A program made the translations under genes and the position numbers. Shown here piece by piece: positions 8,434-17,686 of a stretch of 57,323 nucleotides of DNA. The notes beneath the pieces were generated by a model. The model was not told where the DNA came from. It ran no database searches and saw only the letters and a program-made list of their open reading frames with translations. Numbering within the stretch: the first letter of the stretch is position 1; each line of letters opens with the position of its first letter. Source of the DNA: Flaviramulus sp. (GTDB taxonomy: Bacteria; Bacteroidota; Bacteroidia; Flavobacteriales; Flavobacteriaceae); assembly GCA_030731745.1 (NCBI GenBank), contig JANQTJ010000010.1, positions 1 to 57,323 on the forward strand, written 5' to 3'.

Positions 8434-9624
8434 ATGAATACCTCACAAATTAGCAGAAGAAATTGGTTAAAAAAGGGTGCATTAACTATGGCTGGTATGG
8501 CTATGATTCCTCAAGATTTTTGGGCAAATGCAGTTGAACAAGCTCAATTAGAAAACCGTACGTTTATTTTTAAAACATCAAATACTTTTAATGAGTTTAC
8601 ACCTCCAATATTTGAAGAACCAAAATTAAAAGCTATTCTTAGAGCAAACGAGAATCCATACGGACCACCACCATTAGCAGCTAAAGCTTTTCAAGATGCT
8701 GTTTTTTCTGGTAATCGTTATGCTTGGGGGACTTTAAATAATTTAATAGAAATGATTTCTGAAAAGGAAAATGTGAAACCTGAGCAAATATTGATGGCTC
8801 CCGGTTCTTCTGATATTTTAGAGAAAGTAGCTATGGTATTTTTTCAAAAAGGTGGTGATGTTATAAGTGCAGATCCAAGTTACATGTCGTTAATGAATGT
8901 TTCAGAATCTGTTGGTGGAAAATGGAAATCTTATAAACTATTAAGTGATTCTCAACACGATTTGGACGCCATGGAGGCTGGAATTGACCAAAACACAAAA
9001 CTCATATATATATGCAATCCAAATAACCCAACAGGATCAATAACTGATGCAAAAAAATTAAAAGATTTTTGTAGTAGAGTTTCAGAAAAAGTTCCTGTTT
9101 TTATTGATGAAGCTTATATTGAGCTTTCTACTAATGGTATTAGTGATAGTATGGTAAGTTTAGTTAGTGAAGGTAAAAATGTTATGGTTGCGCGTACGTT
9201 CTCAAAAATACATGGTATGGCAGGTTTACGTATTGGATATCTTGTTGGAAAAGAAGAAACCTTAAAAAGAATTAATGATATTACTCGTGGTGGTATGGGT
9301 ATTACTGGCCCTTCTATAATGGCTGCTACTACCAGTCTTAAAGGAGAAGACTTTTTAACCATGTCTAAAACTAAGATAGCTGAAGCTAGGTCTTATACTA
9401 AAGCTTATTTAGATGCTAAAGGTTACGCCTCTTTACCATCAGAAACTAATTTTATAATTTTTGAAATTCCAATGGATGGAAAAGCTTTTTTAGAAAAAAT
9501 TTATAACAAGCAAGTTGGCGTTAGAGCTTTTAATTTTTGGGATAAAAATTGGTGTAGAGTGAGTATGGGTACTATGGAAGAAATGAAGCTATTTACCAAT
9601 GCTATGGATGAAATTTTTGCTTAA
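8434..9624 (+). CDS. Tat-exported histidinol-phosphate-aminotransferase-like PLP enzyme
   Basis: The first ATG (8434) gives 396 residues and puts a twin-arginine signal, SRRNWLKKGALTMAGMAM, at the very N-terminus, so I prefer it to the TTG at 8401. The body is a class I/II aminotransferase of the HisC type: RANENPYGPP, the APGSSDILEKV loop, YICNPNNPTGS, the DEAYIEL aspartate and the PLP lysine in ARTFSKIHGMAGLRIGY. It lacks his-operon neighbours and is exported, so histidine biosynthesis is unlikely; the substrate may be a periplasmic amino acid derivative. The downstream transporter gene overlaps its stop codon by one base (TAATG), so the two are co-translated. Confidence 0.85.
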   Translation: MNTSQISRRNWLKKGALTMAGMAMIPQDFWANAVEQAQLENRTFIFKTSNTFNEFTPPIFEEPKLKAILRANENPYGPPPLAAKAFQDAVFSGNRYAWGTLNNLIEMISEKENVKPEQILMAPGSSDILEKVAMVFFQKGGDVISADPSYMSLMNVSESVGGKWKSYKLLSDSQHDLDAMEAGIDQNTKLIYICNPNNPTGSITDAKKLKDFCSRVSEKVPVFIDEAYIELSTNGISDSMVSLVSEGKNVMVARTFSKIHGMAGLRIGYLVGKEETLKRINDITRGGMGITGPSIMAATTSLKGEDFLTMSKTKIAEARSYTKAYLDAKGYASLPSETNFIIFEIPMDGKAFLEKIYNKQVGVRAFNFWDKNWCRVSMGTMEEMKLFTNAMDEIFA

Positions 9625-10730
9625 TGGCGGATGGTTTTGTAAAAGCACTTTCATTTATTTTATTTATTGTTATTGGTATTTTACTCAAACGGAAATTCAC
9701 TTCCAATGATGAAGTAAATGGTCTAAAAAAAATTATTTTACTACTTGCCTTACCATCTACAATATTTATTGCTCTATTAAAAATAAAAATAGATTTTAAT
9801 TTATTTTTATTGCCATTAATAGCGTTAGGGTTTAACGTCTTTTTATACCTAGTCACACCAATAATTTTAGTGGTTTTAGGTATAACAGAAAAATCTCAAA
9901 TTAATACAGCAAAACTTTTAATACCCTCTTTAGCTCCTGGTTTATCTTGTTTCCCTTTTATTCTTGAATTTTTAGGTGAAGATTATTTAGCTAAGGCTGC
10001 TATGGCAGATTTGGGTAATAAATTTTTTGTTTTATTCATTCTATATTTAATAGCCATAAAATGGTATTATAATAATCAATCTATAAGTAAAAAACCTATA
10101 GAAACAAGAATAACATCTTTAGGTAAAACCATGCTTTTTGAGCCTGTAAACTTATTTATAATTACAGCTTTAGTGCTAGTTTTTTTTGGAATGAAACTTA
10201 ATAATTTACCAACATTTGCTCAAGAGATTTTAAATAGATTAAGTTATATTATGACGCCTTTAGTGCTTATTTTTATTGGTTTATCTGTTAAAATTAAAAC
10301 AAAACAGTTTTCTAAAATATTTTCAATGCTCATGCTCAGAGCTTCATTAACTATTTTAGTAATTACAACAATTGCCACAGTTTTTAAATTAGGTATAAAA
10401 AATGATATATTATTTTATATTGTTTTTGCATTAAGTGCATGTAGTTTTTGGCCATTTGCCCATATTTGTAATGTCGCAGAGAAGGAAGCTCATGCAGTTA
10501 AAAATAAAACAACATTTAATATGGATTTTGCATTAGCAATATTGGCTTTATCACTACCAATATCTGTAATTATTATCTTAACTATTTTATCTGCTCGAAA
10601 TACCTTTTCAGATACTAATAATTTGTTATTACTTGGAGTATTATTGTTTTTCTTAGGAATTCTGATACCATTATATGAGTGGTCTAAAAAAGGAGCTCAA
10701 ATTAAAGATAGATTTAAAAACGCGAAGTAA
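9624..10730 (+). CDS. AEC family transporter
   Basis: A 368-residue, very hydrophobic protein with about ten membrane segments, matching auxin efflux carrier (AEC) family permeases in length and layout, including the mid-protein LLIPSLAPGLSCFPFILEFLGEDYLA segment. The start is fixed by the TAATG overlap with the aminotransferase gene. The pair suggests import or export of the aminotransferase substrate or product, but the solute cannot be read from sequence. Confidence 0.75.
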   Translation: MADGFVKALSFILFIVIGILLKRKFTSNDEVNGLKKIILLLALPSTIFIALLKIKIDFNLFLLPLIALGFNVFLYLVTPIILVVLGITEKSQINTAKLLIPSLAPGLSCFPFILEFLGEDYLAKAAMADLGNKFFVLFILYLIAIKWYYNNQSISKKPIETRITSLGKTMLFEPVNLFIITALVLVFFGMKLNNLPTFAQEILNRLSYIMTPLVLIFIGLSVKIKTKQFSKIFSMLMLRASLTILVITTIATVFKLGIKNDILFYIVFALSACSFWPFAHICNVAEKEAHAVKNKTTFNMDFALAILALSLPISVIIILTILSARNTFSDTNNLLLLGVLLFFLGILIPLYEWSKKGAQIKDRFKNAK

Positions 10731-10786
10731 ATATAAATTAGTTTTTTACCTAAAAAATCAAATAAACTTTTAAGTAGAATACCATG

Positions 10787-10822
10787 AAAAAGTCCAGTAT
10801 TTTTAATGCTAGACTTTTTTTT
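10787..10822. terminator. Bidirectional terminator between convergent genes
   Basis: AAAAAGTC...GACTTTTTTTT forms an A-run/stem/T-run hairpin with two interior mismatches between the AEC transporter gene and the convergent dienelactone-hydrolase-like gene. Confidence 0.75.
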
Positions 10823-10860
10823 ATGAATTTTGTAAACTAAAATCTAAATATAAACTAAAC

Positions 10861-11712
10861 CTATTTAGTTTTAAAAGTGTTGTGTAATAATTCTAATAAG
10901 GCTTCCCAGGACTTTGCATCCGCTTCCTCATTATACTCCAATGGTAAATTAAATTTTTCACCTAAAGCTGTTGCTCCCTTACTTGTGTATGCATGTTTTG
11001 CTCCTTGGTAAGAAATATATTGGTAATCTGCATGGATACTATCCATTTCTTTTTTAAAGTTAACTATAGATTCTGGAGACACAAACGGGTCATCAGCACC
11101 ATTTGCTACTAATACCTTCGCTTTCAATTTATTGTTTGGCATTATAGGTAATTGTACACCACTATGAAAAGCAGCTACAGCATCTAAATCTTCACCTGCA
11201 TTTGCCATCGTTAAAACCACGCTTCCGCCAAAGCAATATCCAATGGCTGCAATTTTAGTACTATCAACAGATGGGTTATTTTTTAAAACTTGTAGCGCAG
11301 CATCAAAACGTGCTTTTGCTACATCGATATTTTTCATAACCATTCCAGAAAATTTACCTGCATCTTGTGGGTGTAAGGCTTGTTTACCATCTCCATACAT
11401 ATCAATAGCTATAGCTGTATAACCTAATTCCGCAAGCATATTAGCACGTTCTCTAGTGTAATCATTATGTCCCCACCATTCGTGAACAACAATAATTCCG
11501 GGTCTTTTGGTAGTTATATTCTTATCATAAGCTACATACCCCTTCATTTGAGTAGTGTCTGTACTATAAGTAACCTCTAATCCTTCTACATTTATTTCTT
11601 GAGTTATGACATTTTCTACTTTTTCTTTTGGTTGTTTTTTACATGATACTAGAAAAGTTAATATCGTTAGAATTAGTATGATGCCATTGTTAAATTTGAA
11701 TTGTGTTTTCAT
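10861..11712 (-). CDS. Dienelactone hydrolase family lipoprotein
   Basis: A 283-residue alpha/beta hydrolase with a lipoprotein signal (lipobox LVSC, Cys24). The dienelactone hydrolase pattern is clear: IIVVHEWWGHNDYTRERANMLA, GYTAIAIDMYGDGK, the nucleophile Cys160 in GYCFGG, Asp207/208 in GADDPF and His240 in GAKHAYT. The nucleophile is Cys, as in DLH itself. It is likely anchored in the outer or inner membrane facing the periplasm. It is the last gene of a same-strand run starting at 15847, 18 bases after the GT9 gene. The substrate is unknown. Confidence 0.85.
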   Translation of the reverse strand: MKTQFKFNNGIILILTILTFLVSCKKQPKEKVENVITQEINVEGLEVTYSTDTTQMKGYVAYDKNITTKRPGIIVVHEWWGHNDYTRERANMLAELGYTAIAIDMYGDGKQALHPQDAGKFSGMVMKNIDVAKARFDAALQVLKNNPSVDSTKIAAIGYCFGGSVVLTMANAGEDLDAVAAFHSGVQLPIMPNNKLKAKVLVANGADDPFVSPESIVNFKKEMDSIHADYQYISYQGAKHAYTSKGATALGEKFNLPLEYNEEADAKSWEALLELLHNTFKTK

Positions 11713-11730
11713 AGTTATTTTTATATTTAG

Positions 11731-12777
11731 TTACTTGAGAATTTTATCGATTGCTTGAATCCAATCGTCACTATTGCTATGATTTGTATGAAATGCTAAA
11801 CTACCATTACCATAAGGTGCATAAATATTGGGATCGGTTGTTGAAAAGAATCCTATGGTTGGAGTTAAACTGGCACTAGCCAAATGCATTACCCCATTAT
11901 CTGCTGCTATAAAGATAGCTGTATTTCTTATGATAGCGCCCATTTCTCTAATATCTTTACTGTAAAAATTAGGTGCTTTAAAACCAATTTTAGATATGTT
12001 TTCAATTGGAAGCATTTCTATAATATTATAATTTGGATATTCTTTTAATAAACGCGCATAAAAAGTTTCCCACCAGATTTCAGAATAACACTTGTCTCCG
12101 GTCGCATTTGTATATAAACAAATGGTTTGTTTATCATTTTTTGTAATGCTATCTAATATTTTTTTTCCTTCTGCTATTTCAATTTCTTCTAATTTAATAT
12201 TTAGAGTAGGTGTGTCAGAGATATTTTTATCAAAACCAAATTTTTCTAAATACTGTCTTAAATTAAATACCGGGAATTTTGAAATATGTTTATAAGCTAA
12301 GTTATCAAATTGAGTTTCATCTTCAAGATCTCCAAAAACTTTAAACTTAGCCCGACTTAATTGAGTTAGTAATCTTCCAGATGAAGAGTTTTTATCACCA
12401 TTAATAACCAAATCGTAACTTGTACTTTTAATTGAAAACCAGTCTTTTACATATTTGAACAAATGATTAAATGGCTTTTTAGGAAGTTGAATTATTTTAT
12501 TTACTTCTTTGTAGTTTTGAAATACCGAATTTGCAACACCACCTTTTACAAAAAGATCAATTTTACAATCAGGAAATGTATTAATTACTTCTTGAACTAC
12601 GGGTGTTAATAATAGTTGATTCCCTAAACGATGATTAGGTCTAATTATTAATACCTTTTTTATATCAGGCTTTTTAGAAGCATCAATTATTGGATTTTTA
12701 TAGGATTTTCCAATATTTTTTGTAATGCTATGCATTACGCGTCTTCTTATATTGTTTATGTTTTTAGGGATCTTCAT
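11731..12777 (-). CDS. Glycosyltransferase family 9 protein (heptosyltransferase-like)
   Basis: A 348-residue GT-B enzyme without signal peptide. KKVLIIRPNHRLGNQLLLTPVVQEVINTFP (about 40-70) and the C-terminal donor-site pattern AADNGVMHLASASLTPTIGFFSTTDP (about 293-318) match the GT9 heptosyltransferase family that builds LPS core. The N-terminus is basic (NNIRRRVMH) and may contact the inner membrane. It lies 13 bases after an EamA transporter gene and 18 bases before the DLH gene. The acceptor and sugar are not determinable. Confidence 0.82.
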   Translation of the reverse strand: MKIPKNINNIRRRVMHSITKNIGKSYKNPIIDASKKPDIKKVLIIRPNHRLGNQLLLTPVVQEVINTFPDCKIDLFVKGGVANSVFQNYKEVNKIIQLPKKPFNHLFKYVKDWFSIKSTSYDLVINGDKNSSSGRLLTQLSRAKFKVFGDLEDETQFDNLAYKHISKFPVFNLRQYLEKFGFDKNISDTPTLNIKLEEIEIAEGKKILDSITKNDKQTICLYTNATGDKCYSEIWWETFYARLLKEYPNYNIIEMLPIENISKIGFKAPNFYSKDIREMGAIIRNTAIFIAADNGVMHLASASLTPTIGFFSTTDPNIYAPYGNGSLAFHTNHSNSDDWIQAIDKILK

Positions 12778-12790
12778 AGATGCTTCAAAA

Positions 12791-13645
12791 TTAAAAATTT
12801 TTAGCTTTTATTGTCTCTTTATATAGTATATTCAAAACTAGTCCTATTATAATAAGAGCAATCCCAAAAACACTCCAAATAGTATAAATTTCTGCAAAAA
12901 TAAAAACACCAAATAAAACTGTGAAAATTACTTCTAAGTATTTTAATGGAGCTACTTGATTTGTTGATGCTGATTGAAATGCCTTTGTCATAAATAATTG
13001 TCCAAAATACCCAAAAATTCCTAGGCTAAAAAGTAAGTACCATTCTTTGCCTATTGGATTTACCCAATTATTAATTGATAATAAACCACCAACTATGGTT
13101 GCTATTACCATAAAATAATTAACAACAACAACAGGATGATCTCTCTTCCCTATTTTGCTTATCAATATATATACTAATCCACTAAAAATTGAAGAAACAA
13201 AAACCAATATCAAACCATAACTACTTATTTTAATATCAAAACCCTTAATGATTAAAACACCAGAAAAAGCAATAGCAAAGAAAAACCATTGCCAAATTTT
13301 AATAGTTTCTTTTAAAATAAATACTGCAAAAATAGCGGCAAAAATAGGTGCCATGTATCGTAAGGAAACGGCTGTTCCAATTGGAAGATATTTAGTAGAC
13401 ATGAAAAAAAAGGTCATTGATGTAACGCCGACTAATCCTCTTAATATCAATAACTTTTTTTGATTTCCAAGAATAGGAATTTTGTTTTTTAAAAGAAATC
13501 CAAAGGTAAAAAATAAGGAGCCAAAAGATCTAAAAAAAACAATTTGATACGCATTAATATGAACAAGTTGTTTTACTACTCCATTCATACAAGCAAATGC
13601 TATAGTGCTAATAAGCATAAATTTTAAAGGTGCTTTAACGTCCAA
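12791..13645 (-). CDS. EamA/DMT family transporter (first copy)
   Basis: Ten predicted membrane helices in two EamA halves (N-half from FMLISTIAFACMNGVVKQL, C-half from GLILVFVSSIFSGLVYILI). The frame is open to a GTG at 13690, but that would overlap the upstream gene by 56 bases. I chose the TTG at 13645, which overlaps by 11 bases and gives an N-terminus MDVKAPLKFML of usual length; the ATG at 13618 is the other option. Drug/metabolite transporters of this kind export amino acids, nucleotides or similar compounds, and the substrate is unknown. Probably co-transcribed with the neighbouring EamA gene. Confidence 0.82.
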   Translation of the reverse strand: MDVKAPLKFMLISTIAFACMNGVVKQLVHINAYQIVFFRSFGSLFFTFGFLLKNKIPILGNQKKLLILRGLVGVTSMTFFFMSTKYLPIGTAVSLRYMAPIFAAIFAVFILKETIKIWQWFFFAIAFSGVLIIKGFDIKISSYGLILVFVSSIFSGLVYILISKIGKRDHPVVVVNYFMVIATIVGGLLSINNWVNPIGKEWYLLFSLGIFGYFGQLFMTKAFQSASTNQVAPLKYLEVIFTVLFGVFIFAEIYTIWSVFGIALIIIGLVLNILYKETIKAKNF

Positions 13646-14561
13646 AAGGTCTGATTTTAATTTTACGTTTTGTAGTAATAAAATAAACACCAGTTAATAA
13701 AATAGTAGCAGCTATTATGGTTTGCAAACTAATTACTTCATCTAAAACATACCAACCTAGTACGATTGCGATTACTGGGTTTACATATGCAGAAGTAGAT
13801 ACTTTTTCAGGTGAAACCATTTTTAGTAAATAATTAAACGAAGTAAACGCTACAACACTTCCGAAAAGAGCCAAAAGAATCATAGACCAAGCAACAGGCT
13901 CACTCCATTCTGATGGTGAAATCCAACTTTCACCCAAAACCATACTTGTTATTATTAAAAGTATCCCAGATGTTATCATTTGATATGCAGCGCTAACAAA
14001 ATAATTTTTAGGTAAATCTGCTTTAGATACAAAAACACTACCATAGCTCCAACTTAAAACACATGTCAAAATCATAAACATACCTAGTAATGTGCCTTCT
14101 TGTGTTACTAATTCTCGCTGACTTACTAAGATATACATACCAATGACGCCAAAAATAACTCCAATTATAGAGCTTGTTTGCATTTTTTTTCCATCAATAA
14201 GTTTCATTAATAATAAAACAAAAAGAGGTTGTGTTGACGCCTCTAAAGCACCAAAACCACTATCAACATATTTTAGTGCCCAAACAAAAACGCCATTCCC
14301 ATAAACTAAAAATAATACACCAGCAATTGTACAGTTTAAAAATTGTTTCCTAGTAATAGCTAGGTTTAGTTTTAAAAATTTAAAAATTATAAAAATAATA
14401 ATACCAGCTGTTAAAAATCGTAAGGAGGCTAAAAAAAAAGGTGGTAATTCAGTTACTGCAACTTTATTAAGTAGGTATGTAGAGCCCCAAATAACATAAA
14501 TGGCAAAAAAAGCGATAATGATAAATACAGTCTTCTTAGAAATTGCCATAATTAGGGACAT
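13635..14561 (-). CDS. EamA/DMT family transporter (second copy)
   Basis: A 308-residue ten-helix transporter with two EamA repeats. FFAIYVIWGSTYLLNKVAVTELPPF is the typical first helix; the second half ends with SAYVNPVIAIVLGWYVLDEVIS, the usual EamA signature. An alternative ATG at 14549 (MAISKKTVF) fits the usual family start slightly better. It is only distantly similar to the adjacent EamA gene, so this is not a recent tandem duplication. It follows the PPK2 gene by 17 bases. Confidence 0.85.
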   Translation of the reverse strand: MSLIMAISKKTVFIIIAFFAIYVIWGSTYLLNKVAVTELPPFFLASLRFLTAGIIIFIIFKFLKLNLAITRKQFLNCTIAGVLFLVYGNGVFVWALKYVDSGFGALEASTQPLFVLLLMKLIDGKKMQTSSIIGVIFGVIGMYILVSQRELVTQEGTLLGMFMILTCVLSWSYGSVFVSKADLPKNYFVSAAYQMITSGILLIITSMVLGESWISPSEWSEPVAWSMILLALFGSVVAFTSFNYLLKMVSPEKVSTSAYVNPVIAIVLGWYVLDEVISLQTIIAATILLTGVYFITTKRKIKIRPFGR

Positions 14562-14578
14562 AGTAAAACAGGTTTTGT

Positions 14579-15364
14579 TTAATGTATAACCTTATATTTA
14601 TTTAAACAATCTTTCAAAGTTTCTGAATCATATACCTCAGAAACAATCGAATTATCTAGTTGTAATCTTTCTCCAGTAGCGCCTTTTTTGTCGTATTCAA
14701 ATCTATTAACCACGTATCTTATAACTTCTTTTCTAGCTATATCGCGCTCATTCCCGTTAATAACTATCCAAGGAGCTAGTGGTTTTCCTGTTTTTTTAAA
14801 CATAGCCTCTTTATACTTAGTGAAATCTTCCCATTTAGATTGAGCCTCTACATCTACACTACTTAATTTCCATTGTTTTAATGGATTGTGAACACGGTCT
14901 TCTAAACGCCTTTTTTGTTCTTCAGAATTTATTGAAAACCAAAATTTAAATAAATGAATTCCATCCTCAACCAAGAGTTTTTCCAATTGTACAACTTGCT
15001 TATTGAATAAATTATATTGTTTTTTTGTGCAAAAACCCATGACAGGTTCAACAACAGACCTGTTATACCAACTTCTATCAAAAAGAACTATTTCTCCAGG
15101 ACCAGGAAAATGTTCAATATACCTTTGAAAATACCATTGTCCAGATTCTTTCTCTGTAGGCTTAGAAAGGGCTACAACTTTAAAGAGGCGTGGGTTTAAA
15201 AAACGGATGAAACGCATAATAGCTCCTCCTTTTCCAGCAGTATCTCTACCCTCAAATAAAATAAGTACGCGTTGGTTTGTTTCTTTTATATGCTGTTGTA
15301 ATCTTACTAATTCAGTTTGTAGATTTATATATTCTTCATCCTCTTCTAAACTATGTAAACTCAT
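14579..15364 (-). CDS. ppk2: Polyphosphate kinase 2 family protein
   Basis: A 261-residue single-domain PPK2. Walker A is LILFEGRDTAGKGGAIMRF, the Walker B/lid region is EIVLFDRSWYNRSVVEPVMGFC, and QKRRLEDR with KQWKLSSVD and APWIVINGNERDIAR complete the family pattern. It transfers phosphate between inorganic polyphosphate and nucleotides in the cytosol; most class I members favour polyP-driven NDP or NMP phosphorylation, but the class cannot be settled here. It lies 30 bases downstream of the cold-shock-domain gene. Confidence 0.88.
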   Translation of the reverse strand: MSLHSLEEDEEYINLQTELVRLQQHIKETNQRVLILFEGRDTAGKGGAIMRFIRFLNPRLFKVVALSKPTEKESGQWYFQRYIEHFPGPGEIVLFDRSWYNRSVVEPVMGFCTKKQYNLFNKQVVQLEKLLVEDGIHLFKFWFSINSEEQKRRLEDRVHNPLKQWKLSSVDVEAQSKWEDFTKYKEAMFKKTGKPLAPWIVINGNERDIARKEVIRYVVNRFEYDKKGATGERLQLDNSIVSEVYDSETLKDCLNKYKVIH

Positions 15365-15394
15365 AACTAAGATGATTTGAAATAAAAAATCGTA

Positions 15395-15847
15395 TTAGAT
15401 TTTTTTAACTCTAACAGCATTCATGCCTTTAGCGCCACGTTCTAATTCGTAAGTAACTTTATCGTTTTCTTCAATAGTTTCTAGAATACCGCTAACATGA
15501 ACAAAATATTTTTCTTGGTTGATGCTATCTAATATAAAGCCAAAACCTTTAGAGTGATCAAAGAAGGATACTTTTCCTTCTTTAGCAGTTGGCTCCTCTT
15601 CTTCTCTATCTTCTTTTTTGGGAATCCCTAATTCGATGCTATCTGCTTCTATTTTTTCGCGTAATGAAGGATCTGGTGGAGTATCGGTTAAATTTCCATT
15701 GAAATCTACATATGCAAATTGAATACCTTGAGGGTTATCTTTAGCTTCAGCTTTTCTAGCTTCTTTCTTTTTTTGCTTATCTTCTCTCTTTTTTAAACGT
15801 TTCTTTTCTTTTTCGATTTTGTTAAAGGTAACTTGTGATTTTGCCAT
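15395..15847 (-). CDS. Cold-shock-domain protein with long basic N-terminus
   Basis: A 150-residue protein. The first 45 residues are Lys/Glu/Arg-rich and probably helical; the C-terminal 65 residues are a cold-shock domain (GKVSFFDHSKGFGFILD, with KGFGFI as RNP1 and KYFVHVS as RNP2). This two-part layout is common in Bacteroidota and differs from the bare 70-residue CspA type. A single-stranded RNA/DNA-binding role in the cytosol is expected. It is the first gene of a minus-strand run that continues into PPK2. Confidence 0.85.
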   Translation of the reverse strand: MAKSQVTFNKIEKEKKRLKKREDKQKKKEARKAEAKDNPQGIQFAYVDFNGNLTDTPPDPSLREKIEADSIELGIPKKEDREEEEPTAKEGKVSFFDHSKGFGFILDSINQEKYFVHVSGILETIEENDKVTYELERGAKGMNAVRVKKI

Positions 15848-15963
15848 AGTTTATAACGTATACTTGATGTACACTGCAGATTTATTTTTTGAATTTTCAG
15901 ATGTAAATATACGCCTTATTTTAAGGATGGAGTAATATTATAGCAGTAAAATACTAAGTTGTA

Positions 15964-17574
15964 TTAATCTTCTGGTGGATATCCGTGAATTTCCTCAAAA
16001 AGGGTGTCAAAATTTGCTCTTAAATACGCATTCAATTTTTTTCTGTATTCCCCTTTTAACCATTCTACAAAATTGAAAGTACTTTTACTAATACATTTTG
16101 TATATCTTGCTATTCTGAAATCAATGTCGTCTCCTAGCATTTTAGCCAAAGCTAAAGCATCATAAACATCCTCACTGTTTTCAGTGCAAATTTTAGCATG
16201 CTGCTCGATAGATCGTTCTAAAACTACTTTTGAAGACTCCCCATTTCTAATAGAATCTACATAAGTTTTTTGTATGTCGAAATGAACGTTTTTAGACTTA
16301 GAAAATTCAGCACGAAGCTCATCAGGCATTTCATATCTAAAATTACTTTCTAAATCTTCATCGCTTAAAATAGAATCTAAATAATAATTAGGAGATTTAA
16401 ATATACGTTGCCAATCTAAATCATCTCCCCATGGTCCAAATCTGTGAAAATTATTACCCAAATCAACAACTGTAAATGTTTTTTTATCCTTTAAAATTCG
16501 TGAGCCACGTCCAATCATTTGGTAATATAGGGTTAATGATTTTGTAGCTCTATTTAATATAATGCTATCTACAGTAGGTTCATCAAAACCAGTAGTTAAA
16601 ATACTCACTGATGTTAATATGGCATCTGGTGTTTTTTTAAACCATTTTAAAATTAAAGCACGCTCTTTTTTTGTGTTAGTATTATCTAAATGTGCTACTG
16701 GATAACCTGCTCGTCTAAACGTGTCATAAACATGTAAAGACGTATTTATACCATTATTAAAAATAAGGGTTTTTTTATTTTTACAACGTTCTTCATAAGC
16801 TTGTAAAAGCTTAGTTAGCATATCGTTATCTGTATATAAGTCTTCTGATGATTTAACAGTGTAATCACCATTGGCACCCACTACTAATGATGTTAAACCC
16901 ACATTATAAGTATACATTTCTGCACGTGCTAAAAAACCATTTTCAATAAGAGATTCTATGCTTTCACCTACAATTAATTCATCATAATTATCAGTCATTG
17001 GCAACTCAATACTAGAGCTTAATGGTGTTGCAGTAACGCCCAAAATAAATGATTGACTAAAAAATTTAAATAATTTTGTAAAGGAATTATAATGCGCTTC
17101 ATCAATAATTACCAAACCAATATCAGAAATATCTAGTTTGTCATCATTTAATCTATTATTTAAAGTTTCAACCATTGCCACAAAACAGCTATAGTTAGAT
17201 TGATCACTTAAATCTGCTTTACTATCAATTACTTTATTTACAACACCAAATTCTGTAAGCATGTTTGAGGTTTGTTTACACAACTCAATACGATGCGTCA
17301 TAACCAAAACTTTCTTTTTATGATGTTTTAAGTATTGCCTTACTATTTCAGAAAAAATAACTGTTTTTCCTCCACCTGTTGGCAATTGGTAAAGTAAATG
17401 ATAATCGTCTGGAGATTCTTCAAATGCCTTAAAAATTTTATCAATAGCCCCTTTTTGGTAACTATATAAATTTTTCCCTTCGTTTCTTTCTTCTAATTCA
17501 ACAGCAGATGCTTTGGACATACTTTCAATTTTGTGACGTGCAAAAATAACATCTTTAAAGGGTTTAACTAGCAT
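15964..17574 (-). CDS. DEAD/DEAH-box superfamily 2 helicase
   Basis: A 536-residue helicase of the ResIII/UvrB-like group. Motifs in order: YQKGAIDKI, Walker A LLYQLPTGGGKTVIFSE, VLVMTHRIELCKQ (Ia), VIIDEAHYN (II), LGVTATPLS (III), TLIFNNGINTS (IV), TSVSILTTGFDEPTVDSIIL (V) and LYYQMIGRGSRILK (VI). The C-terminal 130 residues are family-specific, ending in GYPPED. It probably translocates on double-stranded nucleic acid; no nuclease or methylase partner lies next to it, so it is not evidently part of a restriction system. Confidence 0.85.
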   Translation of the reverse strand: MLVKPFKDVIFARHKIESMSKASAVELEERNEGKNLYSYQKGAIDKIFKAFEESPDDYHLLYQLPTGGGKTVIFSEIVRQYLKHHKKKVLVMTHRIELCKQTSNMLTEFGVVNKVIDSKADLSDQSNYSCFVAMVETLNNRLNDDKLDISDIGLVIIDEAHYNSFTKLFKFFSQSFILGVTATPLSSSIELPMTDNYDELIVGESIESLIENGFLARAEMYTYNVGLTSLVVGANGDYTVKSSEDLYTDNDMLTKLLQAYEERCKNKKTLIFNNGINTSLHVYDTFRRAGYPVAHLDNTNTKKERALILKWFKKTPDAILTSVSILTTGFDEPTVDSIILNRATKSLTLYYQMIGRGSRILKDKKTFTVVDLGNNFHRFGPWGDDLDWQRIFKSPNYYLDSILSDEDLESNFRYEMPDELRAEFSKSKNVHFDIQKTYVDSIRNGESSKVVLERSIEQHAKICTENSEDVYDALALAKMLGDDIDFRIARYTKCISKSTFNFVEWLKGEYRKKLNAYLRANFDTLFEEIHGYPPED

Positions 17575-17686
17575 AATTGATACAAAAATTATTAGGTGAT
17601 ATTAACAAAGGGAATTGATGCTTGTATTTTTTGATTATAGCTTTACAAATTATTCATATTTTTACATAAAATAAACATCTATATCC

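Noticed and set aside
10861..15847. Considered as an LPS or polyphosphate operon
   Set aside because: Genes are on one strand and close, but the products (cold-shock protein, PPK2, two EamA, GT9, DLH) have no common pathway, so only co-transcription is claimed.
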